Positions 7,600 through 16,069 of a stretch of 64,000 nucleotides of DNA are shown piece by piece. The position numbers and the translations under genes were made by a program. How positions within the stretch are numbered: the stretch's first letter is position 1; every line of letters begins with the position of its first letter. This DNA comes from Draconibacterium aestuarii (GTDB lineage: Bacteria > Bacteroidota > Bacteroidia > Bacteroidales > Prolixibacteraceae): assembly GCA_026671195.1 (NCBI GenBank), contig JAPOHD010000022.1, positions 1-64,000 on the forward strand. Reading direction: 5' to 3'. Under the pieces are notes generated by a model, which worked only from the letters and a program-made list of their open reading frames with translations, was not told the DNA's origin and did no database searches.

Positions 7600-8595
7600 A
7601 TGAGCAATTTCAAATTTACTGTCGACAATAATTCCAATATCTTAAAATTTCAACAACTGGTTGATGCCATAATGGATTCGATCAGCCAGAACGAATTAAA
7701 ACAGGGCGACATGCTGCCATCGGTCAACCAGATTATGAAAGAATGTCAGTTGTCGCGCGATACGGTATTTAAAGCTTATGCTGAATTGAAAAAACGAGGA
7801 GCTGTTGAATCGGTGCCCAACCGGGGCTATTTTGTTACTAAAAAAAGAACCAAAGTATTTCTGTTCCTCGATACATTTAAAGCCTACAAAGAAGTACTTT
7901 ATCATTCATTTCTGAATAATCTGCCCAAAAATATAAGTGTGGATTTGCACTTCCATCATTATAATATTGGAGTGTTCGAAAAAATTATAACTGAAAGTAT
8001 AGGGCGGTACAGTAAATACATCATAATGAATTTCGATCACCCCAATGTACCAAAGATCGTCAACAAAATTCCCTCCGATCAACTGCTGGCAATCGACTGG
8101 AAAGTGAATGTTTCAAAAAAACAGTCGGTTGTTTACCAGGATTTTGGGCAAGCTGTTTTTGATTGCCTTCACCGAAACCTGGCTGCGATAAAAAAATACA
8201 GGCAATTTACTTTCTTCTACCCCCCGTTTACCTATCACCCGAAAGAAACAGTTGACCACTTCCGGGAATTTTGTAAAGAAAATAAAATCAAACACCGTGT
8301 AATTTTCGAAACGGATGAATTTGAGATCAAATCGGGTGAACTCTATTTCCTTGTAAGCGACAGAACACTAGCCGGTTTTCTTGACCAATGTGAAGAAAAA
8401 GGTTTTGAACCGGGAAAGGAAGTTGGCGTAATTTCGTATAACGAAACCCCCATGAAAAAGTACGTAAAAAATGGAATCACAGTGATTTCCACAGATTTTG
8501 AATTGATGGGTAAAAAAGCCGCAGAATTTGTGCTAAAGGGAGATCCGATCCATTTTGAAGTACCAACCCAGCTAAAAATCCGCTCTTCGCTCTAA
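7600..8595 (+). CDS. xylR: GntR-type transcriptional regulator with sugar-binding domain (xylose regulator)
   Basis: Residues about 10-78 form a GntR winged helix: QGDMLPSVNQIMKECQLSRD is the recognition region and KKRGAVESVPNRGYFV is the wing. From about residue 85 onward the protein resembles a LacI/periplasmic-binding-protein effector domain (VFLFLDTFKAYKEVLY, YIIMNFDHPNV, EVGVISYNETPMKKYV). This GntR-PBP combination is the usual xylose and arabinose regulator of Bacteroidota. The gene lies directly upstream of xylB-xylA-xylE in the same direction, and similar operator-like repeats occur at both promoters. It probably represses the operon until a pentose binds (inference). Confidence 0.82.
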   Translation: MSNFKFTVDNNSNILKFQQLVDAIMDSISQNELKQGDMLPSVNQIMKECQLSRDTVFKAYAELKKRGAVESVPNRGYFVTKKRTKVFLFLDTFKAYKEVLYHSFLNNLPKNISVDLHFHHYNIGVFEKIITESIGRYSKYIIMNFDHPNVPKIVNKIPSDQLLAIDWKVNVSKKQSVVYQDFGQAVFDCLHRNLAAIKKYRQFTFFYPPFTYHPKETVDHFREFCKENKIKHRVIFETDEFEIKSGELYFLVSDRTLAGFLDQCEEKGFEPGKEVGVISYNETPMKKYVKNGITVISTDFELMGKKAAEFVLKGDPIHFEVPTQLKIRSSL

Positions 8596-8924
8596 GTTAT
8601 TGTCAGGAAATTTGTTTTTTAGAATTATTATGAAGTATTATTTACTTAGACAAGGTAAAATGGATGCGGAACAACCAACGAAATTCATGAATTTCCTTAG
8701 AATTTAATGATTCAATGAACAATAGTTAAAGCTATTAAAGGAAATTTTACAGCAGAATAAGCCGAAAGACGAATAATAAAATGAAAGGATAATTTCCGAA
8801 CAGATACCAATATGTTTTAAAACATTTTTATTCGATTTCGTAACTTCAGAATTAAATCTATCTTAGCAAACCAGAACGGAACGGAACAGATTAATAGACA
8901 AAAAATCGCATAACACTAAATATC
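8596..8924 (+). promoter_or_regulatory. Regulatory region of the xylose operon
   Basis: A TATCTTAG box (8859-8866) is one mismatch from TAnnTTTG. Six bases later lies CAGAACGGAACGGAACAG (8872-8889), three GGAAC-type repeats related to the inverted repeat before the regulator gene. A perfect 16-bp palindrome, GAAATTCATGAATTTC (8680-8695), lies further upstream and could be a second operator. Nothing coding was seen. Confidence 0.6.
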
Positions 8925-10406
8925 ATGTACTTACTAGGAATAGACATTGGAAGCTCTTCAGTAAAAGTTTCACTTATTAACGGAGAAAACGGCGATTTGC
9001 TTGCCTCTTCGTTTCATCCAAAACAGGAAATGAAAATAACAGCCCACCAGGCGGGTTGGGCCGAACAAGAACCCGAATTGTGGTGGCAAAACCTGAAACT
9101 GGCTTTAGGAGATGTGTTCGCCGATTCGAAAGTGGCAGCAGAAAGTATTGAGTCGATCGGGATTTCGTACCAAATGCACGGTTTGGTAATGGTGGATCAA
9201 AATCTGGATGTTATCCGCCCGTCGATTATCTGGTGCGACAGTCGGGCAGCAGTTTATGGCGACAAGGCTTTTGACGAAATTGGCGGCCAGCGTTGTTTAA
9301 CCAACCTGTTAAACTCACCCGGTAATTTTACTGCCTCAAAACTTAAATGGGTTAAAGAGAACGAACCGGAACTTTTTGCCAAAGTGTATAAAATTATGCT
9401 TCCGGGCGATTACATTGCCATGAAACTAAGCGGTGAGGTTCAAACAACCGTTAGTGGGCTATCGGAAGGAATTATGTGGAATTTCAAAGAAAATTCTCTG
9501 GCAGGTCTGCTATTCGAAAACTATGGTTTTTCGTCTGACATTATTCCTGAAATTGTTCCAACCTTTGCTGTACAAGGGCAAGTTTCAGAAAAAATTGCTG
9601 CAGAACTTGGACTGTCAACAAAAACTAAAATAAGTTACCGCGCCGGCGATCAGCCCAACAATGCACTTTCGCTGAATGTATTAAATCCGGGAGAAATTGC
9701 AACCACAGCCGGAACTTCGGGCGTAGTTTACGGTGTAAGCAACGAAATTAAATACGATCCGCAATCGCGTGTAAATACCTTCGCGCATGTAAATCACACC
9801 CCTGAAGATGCACGTTTGGGCGTTTTGCTTTGTATTAACGGAACCGGTATATTAAACGCCTGGCTGAGACGTATGGTTGGCGAAAACCTGTCGTACGAGC
9901 AAATGAACGATCTGGCATCGAAAGTTGCAGTTGGTTCCGATGGAGTTACGATCCTACCCTTCGGGAATGGAGCTGAACGTGTTTTGAATAATAAAAATAT
10001 TGGCACTCAATTAAGCGGAATAAACTTTAACATTCACGATAAAGGCCACTTGTTAAGGGCTGCGCAGGAAGGAATTGTATTCTCGTTTAACTACGGAATG
10101 GAAATCATGCAAAGCATTGGAATCAACGCATCGGTAATTCGTGCAGGGAAAGCAAATATGTTTCTCTCTCCTATTTTTAGAAATACACTGGCAGGTATCT
10201 CCGGAGCCACAATCGAACTGTACAATACCGACGGTTCGGTGGGTGCAGCGCGTGGAGCAGGTATTGGATCGGGCTATTACAAATCGTTTAACGAAGCATT
10301 TACCAACCTGAAAAAACTGAAAGAAATTGAGCCGGATCTAAACAAAAAAGCAGAATACGAAGAAGCTTACAGCAACTGGAAACGTTTGTTGGAAAAATTC
10401 ATTTAA
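8925..10406 (+). CDS. xylB: Xylulokinase
   Basis: This 493-residue FGGY-family kinase phosphorylates D-xylulose to xylulose-5-phosphate. LGIDIGSSSVKVSLI at residues 3-17 is the first phosphate loop, and SYQMHGLVMVD (about 82-92) is the xylulokinase substrate motif. RAGDQPNNALSLNVL, TTAGTSGVVYGV and the late GTGILNAWLRRM belong to the second lobe and adenosine pocket. The length matches the family. It is first in a three-gene operon, 36 nt before xylA, and starts at the ATG at 8925. Its promoter region carries operator-like repeats shared with the regulator gene. Confidence 0.95.
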   Translation: MYLLGIDIGSSSVKVSLINGENGDLLASSFHPKQEMKITAHQAGWAEQEPELWWQNLKLALGDVFADSKVAAESIESIGISYQMHGLVMVDQNLDVIRPSIIWCDSRAAVYGDKAFDEIGGQRCLTNLLNSPGNFTASKLKWVKENEPELFAKVYKIMLPGDYIAMKLSGEVQTTVSGLSEGIMWNFKENSLAGLLFENYGFSSDIIPEIVPTFAVQGQVSEKIAAELGLSTKTKISYRAGDQPNNALSLNVLNPGEIATTAGTSGVVYGVSNEIKYDPQSRVNTFAHVNHTPEDARLGVLLCINGTGILNAWLRRMVGENLSYEQMNDLASKVAVGSDGVTILPFGNGAERVLNNKNIGTQLSGINFNIHDKGHLLRAAQEGIVFSFNYGMEIMQSIGINASVIRAGKANMFLSPIFRNTLAGISGATIELYNTDGSVGAARGAGIGSGYYKSFNEAFTNLKKLKEIEPDLNKKAEYEEAYSNWKRLLEKFI

Positions 10407-10442
10407 AACAGAATAAGCATAAACAATTTTAAAATAACCAAT

Positions 10443-11759
10443 ATGAGTACAACAGTTTATTTCCCATCAGTGGGGAAAATCAAATTTGAAGGAAAAGAGA
10501 GCAAAAATCCAATGGCATTTCGTTACTACAACCCGGAGAAAGTAGTTTATGGAAAAACCATGGCCGAATGGTTTAAATTCTCAATGGCCTGGTGGCATAG
10601 CTTATGTGCCGATGGTGGCGATCCGTTTGGTGGTGGTACGCAAGATCATCCCTGGGTTGGTGCAGCCGATGCTTTGGAAGCAGCAAAAAATAAAATGGAT
10701 GCTGGTTTCGAATTCATGCAAAAAGTAGGAATCGAATATTATTGTTTCCATGATATTGATTTAGTAAGCGAAGGAAACAGTATTGAAGAATACGAAGCCA
10801 ACCTGAAGGCAATTGTTGAATATGCCAAAGAAAAACAAGCAGAAACAGGGATTAAGCTAATGTGGGGAACTGCCAATGTATTCTCTCATGCACGTTATAT
10901 GAACGGTGCCAGTACCAATCCTGATTTTAACAGCGCCGCACGTGCCATGCTTCAAATTAAAAACTCAATTGATGCTACCATTGCCTTAGGTGGTAAAGCC
11001 TACGTTTTCTGGGGAGGACGCGAAGGCTACATGTCATTGTTAAACACCAACATGAAACGTGAAAAACAACACATGGGAACCATGTTACAAATGGCTCGCG
11101 ATTATGGTCGTTCAAAAGGTTTCACAGGTACTTTCTTAATTGAACCAAAACCAATGGAACCTATGAAACATCAGTACGATGTTGATACCGAAACTGTAAT
11201 TGGTTTCTTAAAAGAATTTGGTTTAGAGAACGATTTCAAAATTAATATTGAAGTAAACCATGCTACTTTAGCCGGACACACTTTCGAACACGAATTACAG
11301 TGTGCCGTTGACAATGGTATGCTCGGAGCAATTGATGCGAACCGTGGCGATGTACAAAACGGTTGGGATACCGACCAGTTCCCTGTTGATCTTTTTGAAT
11401 TAACCCAGGCAATGATGATTATTCTTAAAGGTGGTGGTATGCAAGGCGGAGGTACTAACTTCGATGCAAAAATCCGTCGTAACTCTACCGATCTGGATGA
11501 TTTATTCATCTCTCACATTGGTGCAATGGACGTTATGGCCCGTGCACTGGAAACTGCTGCTGCAATTCTGGAAGATTCACCTTACGAAAAAATGGTTTCT
11601 GACCGTTATGCTTCGTACGATACCGGAAAAGGGAAAGAATTTGAAGAAGGAAAACTTTCGTTTGAAGATGTTTACGCTTATGCAAAAGCAAATGGAGAGC
11701 CGAAACAGATTAGCGGCAAACAAGAATTGTACGAAGCAATTGTAAACATGTATATTTAA
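10443..11759 (+). CDS. xylA: Xylose isomerase (class II, Bacteroides type)
   Basis: This 438-residue TIM-barrel enzyme converts D-xylose to D-xylulose with two divalent metals. Visible hallmarks are [13 protein letters not shown], with the catalytic His at about 102; [33 protein letters not shown]; the metal-ligand region [35 protein letters not shown]; and GAIDANRGD. Length and motifs match the class II isomerases of Bacteroides and anaerobic fungi. The gene lies between xylB and the symporter gene, with only 6 nt before the latter. Confidence 0.97.
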   Translation: MSTTVYFPSVGKIKFEGKESKNPMAFRYYNPEKVVYGKTMAEWFKFSMAWWHSLCADGGDPFGGGTQDHPWVGAADALEAAKNKMDAGFEFMQKVGIEYYCFHDIDLVSEGNSIEEYEANLKAIVEYAKEKQAETGIKLMWGTANVFSHARYMNGASTNPDFNSAARAMLQIKNSIDATIALGGKAYVFWGGREGYMSLLNTNMKREKQHMGTMLQMARDYGRSKGFTGTFLIEPKPMEPMKHQYDVDTETVIGFLKEFGLENDFKINIEVNHATLAGHTFEHELQCAVDNGMLGAIDANRGDVQNGWDTDQFPVDLFELTQAMMIILKGGGMQGGGTNFDAKIRRNSTDLDDLFISHIGAMDVMARALETAAAILEDSPYEKMVSDRYASYDTGKGKEFEEGKLSFEDVYAYAKANGEPKQISGKQELYEAIVNMYI

Positions 11760-11765
11760 TCAGCG

Positions 11766-13145
11766 ATGAAAGGACGGAATTCGTTTTACATCGTAGGTAT
11801 TACCTTGGTCGCAACTCTTGGAGGTTTACTGTTTGGATATGATACCGCAGTAATTTCAGGAGCCGACAAATCAATCCAGGCCTATCTAATTAATGGGCTT
11901 GGACTAAATTCTCTGGCACATGGCGCAACAATATCGAGTGCATTAATTGGCTGTATTATCGGAGGCAGTCTTTCAGGATTACTTTCCTCTGCCTGGGGAC
12001 GAAAAAAATCCCTGTTATTGGCCGCTTTTCTGTTTTTTATCTCAGCATTAGGATCGGGAAATCCTGAATTTTTGTTCTTCACGAAAGGAGAACCAACAAT
12101 GGGCTTATTGTACATGTTCAATTTCTACCGGATAATTGGAGGAATTGGTGTTGGAATTGCATCGGCTGTTAGTCCCATGTATATTGGAGAAATTGCCCCG
12201 GCCGACATTCGGGGACGACTGGTTTCGATAAACCAGTTTGCCATTATCTTTGGTATGCTGGTGGTATATTTCGTGAATTGGGGAATTGCCAACGGTCAAA
12301 CGCTTGAATGGATAAATACAATAGGCTGGCGAAGGATGTTTACTTCGGAGGCTATTCCTGCCGGGTTATTTGGTCTTTTTCTGTTTTTTGTACCTGAAAC
12401 ACCTCGATACCTTGCTCTGCAAAACCAGAATGAGAAAGCGCTTGATGTTCTATCGAAGATCAATGGTGCAGAACGGGCAAAAGAAATATTCCAGGATATT
12501 CAAGCCAGTGTTCAAAAGTCGTCGGCAAAACTCTTTTCTTATGGGAAAGTTGTAATAATAATTGGTATTCTCTTATCAGTGTTTCAGCAATTTGTTGGAA
12601 TAAATGTTGCCCTTTATTATGCTCCCCGTATTTTTGAGAGCATGGGTGCCGCCAAAGATGCCTCAATGTTGCAAACGGTCGCCATGGGACTTGTAAATGT
12701 AATATTTACCGTAGTTGCCATTTTAACTGTCGACAAATTGGGAAGAAAACCATTACTGATGATTGGCTCGATAGGAATGGCAATTGGAATGTTTGCCATT
12801 GGCTTACTGTCGTACATGGAAATAATAGGAATCAGTACACTGGTGTTTATTATTATTTACACTGCCTCGTTTATGATGTCGTGGGGACCAATTTGCTGGG
12901 TGTTAATTTCAGAATTATTTCCAAATAAAATACGCGGGAAAGCAGTAGCAATAGCCGTTGCAGCCCAATGGGCAGCCAACTATTTTATCTCGTCAACCTA
13001 TCCTGCAATGATGGAGTTTAGCGGCACTTTAACCTATTGGTTTTATGGTATAATGAGTATTATTTCGTTTTTCTTTGTATGGAAAATGGTACCTGAAACC
13101 AAAGGAAAAACGTTGGAAGAAGTGGAAGCTATTTGGCAGAAATAA
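11766..13145 (+). CDS. xylE: Sugar/H+ symporter of the MFS, probably for xylose
   Basis: This 459-residue, 12-TM sugar porter has GGLLFGYDTAVISGA in TM1 (residues about 20-34), the RGR-type loops SSAWGRKKSLLL and DKLGRKPLLMIG, PETPRYLALQNQNEKA before the central loop, QQFVGINVALYYAP in TM7 and the terminal PETKGKTLEEVEAIW. These are the hallmarks of XylE/GLUT-type porters. It ends the xylose operon and brings in the substrate of the isomerase. The ATG at 11766 is 6 nt after xylA. A strong terminator follows. Confidence 0.93.
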   Translation: MKGRNSFYIVGITLVATLGGLLFGYDTAVISGADKSIQAYLINGLGLNSLAHGATISSALIGCIIGGSLSGLLSSAWGRKKSLLLAAFLFFISALGSGNPEFLFFTKGEPTMGLLYMFNFYRIIGGIGVGIASAVSPMYIGEIAPADIRGRLVSINQFAIIFGMLVVYFVNWGIANGQTLEWINTIGWRRMFTSEAIPAGLFGLFLFFVPETPRYLALQNQNEKALDVLSKINGAERAKEIFQDIQASVQKSSAKLFSYGKVVIIIGILLSVFQQFVGINVALYYAPRIFESMGAAKDASMLQTVAMGLVNVIFTVVAILTVDKLGRKPLLMIGSIGMAIGMFAIGLLSYMEIIGISTLVFIIIYTASFMMSWGPICWVLISELFPNKIRGKAVAIAVAAQWAANYFISSTYPAMMEFSGTLTYWFYGIMSIISFFFVWKMVPETKGKTLEEVEAIWQK

Positions 13146-13192
13146 TTTCCAAGATATTACAAGTAAAGACATAAATCTTTACCATTTATATA

Positions 13193-13227
13193 AAAAAACG
13201 GGATGCAATGTTTGTATCCCGTTTTTT
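13193..13227. terminator. Bidirectional terminator between the xylose operon and the sod unit
   Basis: AAAAAACGGGAT/ATCCCGTTTTTT (13193-13204 and 13216-13227) is a 12-bp stem with T tracts on both strands. It ends the xylose operon on the plus strand and the small winged-helix gene on the minus strand. Confidence 0.9.
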
Positions 13228-13232
13228 GTAAT

Positions 13233-13406
13233 CTATTTTGGTTCCCAAAAACATCGCTTGGGCGACACAATTTTTTCCTCGGCTTTTAGAACCTTCATCG
13301 CCTTATCCACCTCTTTTTTATCCAAGCCAGAAGCTTCTGCAATTTCGCCGGCTTTTAACGGTTTTCCTGCAGCTTGCATAGCTGCCAATACTTTCTCTGT
13401 ACTCAT
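13233..13406 (-). CDS. Small winged-helix protein, 57 residues, linked to sodB
   Basis: The reading frame from the ATG at 13406 gives a basic protein starting [20 protein letters not shown]. It continues with [20 protein letters not shown], a helix-turn-helix, then [17 protein letters not shown], the wing plus a single Cys. This is a minimal MarR/ArsR-like winged-helix domain with no extra effector domain. It starts 11 nt after the sodB stop, so the two are almost certainly co-transcribed. It may sense oxidative or metal stress or tune sodB (inference). Length, frame and the HTH pattern support it as a real gene. Confidence 0.85.
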   Translation of the reverse strand: MSTEKVLAAMQAAGKPLKAGEIAEASGLDKKEVDKAMKVLKAEEKIVSPKRCFWEPK

Positions 13407-13417
13407 ACTGTCAAGTT

Positions 13418-13999
13418 TTATGCTGCAAAACGTTCAGAAATTACCTTCCAGTCCACTACTTTCCAAAAATCCTCGATGTATTTCGGGCGTGCATTTTTCT
13501 TATCGATGTAATAAGCATGTTCCCAAACATCGCAGGTTAAAATTGGTTTTTTGCCATCGCGCATTGGATTGGCAGCATTACTGGTTTGTACAATTTCCAG
13601 TTCTCCTTTTTCATCCACCACAAGCCATGCCCAACCCGATCCAAATAAAGTGGCGGCAGCTTTTGTAAAGTCTTCCTTAAAACCTTCAAATGAGCCAAAT
13701 TTTTCTTCAATAGCAACTTTTAATCCATCTTTTGGAGCATCGCAGCCATCGGGGTTAAACTGCATAAAATAAAACGTGTGGTTCCAAACCTGCGCTCCGT
13801 TATTAAAAATTCCGCCCTCAGCTTTTTCGATAATTTCTTCCAAACCTGCGTTTTCAAATTCAGTTCCCTTGGTAAGATTATTAAGGTTGGTTACATAAGC
13901 CTGATGATGTTTTCCGTAGTGATATTCAAATGTTTTTTCGCTGATGTAAGGTTCCAACGCATCCTGTGCATATGGAAGTTCCGGTAAATTAAATGCCAT
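13418..13999 (-). CDS. sodB: Superoxide dismutase, Fe type
   Basis: This 193-residue Fe/Mn-family SOD converts superoxide to peroxide and oxygen in the cytoplasm. Metal ligands are seen in [11 protein letters not shown] (His 27 region), [12 protein letters not shown] (His ~75) and [11 protein letters not shown] (Asp and His near 158-162). The Gln in AQVWNHT and NAANPM in place of NQDNPL are the usual marks of the iron enzyme. It is first in a two-gene unit with the 57-residue winged-helix gene. A second SOD of Mn type lies 4.7 kb away. The start is the ATG at 13999 ([10 protein letters not shown]). Confidence 0.95.
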   Translation of the reverse strand: MAFNLPELPYAQDALEPYISEKTFEYHYGKHHQAYVTNLNNLTKGTEFENAGLEEIIEKAEGGIFNNGAQVWNHTFYFMQFNPDGCDAPKDGLKVAIEEKFGSFEGFKEDFTKAAATLFGSGWAWLVVDEKGELEIVQTSNAANPMRDGKKPILTCDVWEHAYYIDKKNARPKYIEDFWKVVDWKVISERFAA

Positions 14000-14551
14000 A
14001 ACTATCTTTTTTAAAAGGTTAATAATATTGTTTTTGATTTTATGTAGAGGTATAACGTATTATATGGAAAAAGGATTAGACATATGGATAATTTGGAAGG
14101 AGTTTAAATAAAAAATCTTTATCAAGTCATGATTCTTAATCGTGAATATCCTAATTCTTAATTTTGACAAAAAATATTAACTTTATCACACCTGATTAAA
14201 ACAAATCGTTAAAATTAATTTACCATACTCCATTACATCTCTAATGAATATTTCCACTAATAAATTATTAATCTTCGTTGTTGCCCCTTGGTTTAAAATT
14301 GAAAAATATATTCTGAAAGTTATAGGCATAACTATTTCTCCAATTAATCACATATTGATAAGAGGAAACAACTATGATCTCCATGATTTACAACACACAA
14401 GAAAAGTAATTAAATATGCAAAATTCGATATAAACCATATAATTAACACAAAGAACTTTATTAAATATTGAATAAACATGTAAGTTTAATTATGGAACTA
14501 TTATCCTAATTTTTACAAACATTAAACAATAATTCAAAATAAAACAACAAT
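14000..14551. other. AT-rich intergenic region
   Basis: About 550 bp of very AT-rich sequence separates sodB from the divergent glycan operon. A 75-codon plus-strand frame (14244-14471) is the only open stretch; its composition simply follows the AT-rich background and no family is recognised. The promoters of both flanking units probably lie here, but no clear consensus pair was found. Confidence 0.5.
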
Positions 14552-15328
14552 ATGGATATCAGAGAATACGTGAAGAACCCAATTCAGGGAGCTATTTTGC
14601 ATCCCTGGGAAAGTGCCAGAATAGAGGTGGTTTTAAAACTTCTAAACCAACATAAAAAAAGGGCTTCGAACCTAAATATTTTCGACATTGGGTGCGGCGA
14701 TGCCAAGGTCATAAATACTTTATCTAAACAATTAAAAGAGTCAACATTTATTGGAATAGACACAGCACTTGATGAAGAATTAATCTCTCAGTTACAGAAT
14801 ATACTAAACAATCCCAACATCAAGCTTTATAAGGATTCCAAAGACTTGACAAAGCAGAATTCAATTGCCGATGTTGTTCTCCTTCTGGATATCATTGAGC
14901 ACATAGAAAAGGATGCTGATTTTCTTGCTGAAATTACCTCATCAAATTATATTTCGAAGGACACCAATGTAATAATTACTGTTCCAGCTTTTCAATCTTT
15001 GTATGTGAACCGGGACACATGGCTTGGTCATTACAGGCGCTACACGATAAAAATGCTAACCGAACTCGCAACTAAAAATAACCTTGAAATTGTACAAACC
15101 GGTTACTTTTTCTCGTCTTTGGTTCCTGTCCGTTTTTTACAAAAAATAACTGAAAGGGAAAGTGAACCAAACGGATATCTTGGGATTAACAACTGGAACG
15201 GTAGCAAATGGAGTGCTGACCTGCTTAAGAATATACTCGTAATCGATTATAAAATTGGGAATGTATTTAATAATCTGGGAATTAAACTTCCCGGTCTCTC
15301 ATGCTATATGATATGCAAGAAACAGTAA
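14552..15328 (+). CDS. Class I SAM-dependent methyltransferase
   Basis: In this 258-residue protein FDIGCGDAKVINTL (about residues 43-56) is the SAM-binding motif I, FIGIDTAL is motif II and VVLLLDIIEHIEKDADFL is the post-motif IV helix typical of Methyltransf_11/12 enzymes. WLGHYRRYTIKML is a family motif seen near polyprenyl-sugar clusters. No membrane segment is present. It is first in a three-gene operon and overlaps the next gene by 28 nt, so it probably methylates a lipid-linked sugar or carrier made by the following two genes (inference). The acceptor is unknown. Confidence 0.85.
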   Translation: MDIREYVKNPIQGAILHPWESARIEVVLKLLNQHKKRASNLNIFDIGCGDAKVINTLSKQLKESTFIGIDTALDEELISQLQNILNNPNIKLYKDSKDLTKQNSIADVVLLLDIIEHIEKDADFLAEITSSNYISKDTNVIITVPAFQSLYVNRDTWLGHYRRYTIKMLTELATKNNLEIVQTGYFFSSLVPVRFLQKITERESEPNGYLGINNWNGSKWSADLLKNILVIDYKIGNVFNNLGIKLPGLSCYMICKKQ

Positions 15329-16041
15329 TAATAATACCGTGTTATAACGAAAGTGAAAGATTAGACCGAAACGTTTTTCATTCTTTTTTGGAAGAGAATC
15401 CAACTGTTTCCTTATTTTTTGTAGATGATGGCAGTTCTGACAATACCCATGAAATACTCTACGAATTTGAACGCAAATATGAAAATGCACAATGTTATAC
15501 GTTAAGCGAAAACAAAGGAAAAGCAGAAGCCATAAGGTTGTCTATTCTTCACTTACTTCAAAATTTTAACATAAAGTACATTGGTTACTTTGATGCAGAT
15601 CTTTCTACATCATTGGACTACATTATTGCGTTCAAGCAAGTTCTTGATACTTCGCCGGACCTTAAAGCTGTAACAGGTTCAAGAATTAAGAAATTAGGTT
15701 CCACTATTTCGCGAAATCCGCTAAGACATATTATGGGAAGAATTGTAGCAACAATAGCATCAAGCATACTCCAATTACCGGTGTACGATACACAATGCGG
15801 AGCAAAATTATTTAGAGTTTCCTTTGTGCAAGATATCTTTACTCTGCCCTTCCACACCAAGTGGCTTTTTGATATTGAGATATTTGCCAGATTAAAAAAT
15901 GCCAATGGAAAAAACATTATTTTAAAAAGTATAATAGAGCACCCATTAAAAGAATGGATTGATGAAGGTAACTCCCGGATAAAACTAAAAGACTTTGTTC
16001 GAGTTCCAATTGACCTTTTGCGAATTTACAGAGCATACTAA
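15301..16041 (+). CDS. GT2 glycosyltransferase, polyprenyl-phosphate-sugar synthase type
   Basis: This 246-residue protein has VIIIPCYNESERLD at the start, FFVDDGSSDNTHEIL, GYFDADLSTSLDYI (the DxD-type motif) and the strongly conserved QLPVYDTQCGAKLFR. The pattern matches dolichyl-phosphate glucose or mannose synthases (ALG5/DPM1-like), which load a sugar onto polyprenyl phosphate at the cytoplasmic face. No C-terminal TM pair is visible. Two starts are possible: the ATG at 15301 inside the methyltransferase gene or the ATG at 15313 (MQETVIIIP), which lies closer to the first strand. The following GT-C enzyme could use the lipid-sugar made here. Confidence 0.88.
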   Translation: MLYDMQETVIIIPCYNESERLDRNVFHSFLEENPTVSLFFVDDGSSDNTHEILYEFERKYENAQCYTLSENKGKAEAIRLSILHLLQNFNIKYIGYFDADLSTSLDYIIAFKQVLDTSPDLKAVTGSRIKKLGSTISRNPLRHIMGRIVATIASSILQLPVYDTQCGAKLFRVSFVQDIFTLPFHTKWLFDIEIFARLKNANGKNIILKSIIEHPLKEWIDEGNSRIKLKDFVRVPIDLLRIYRAY

Positions 16042-16069
16042 ATAACAACATGATACAATATTGAACCTG

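Noticed and set aside
13075-13668. 197-codon plus-strand frame running across the terminator and antisense to sodB
   Set aside because: It overlaps the end of the xylE gene, a clear terminator, the small winged-helix gene and sodB; its sequence has no protein family character.
14244-14471. 75-codon frame in the AT-rich gap
   Set aside because: Composition follows the AT-rich background, no promoter, no recognisable motif and no neighbour support.
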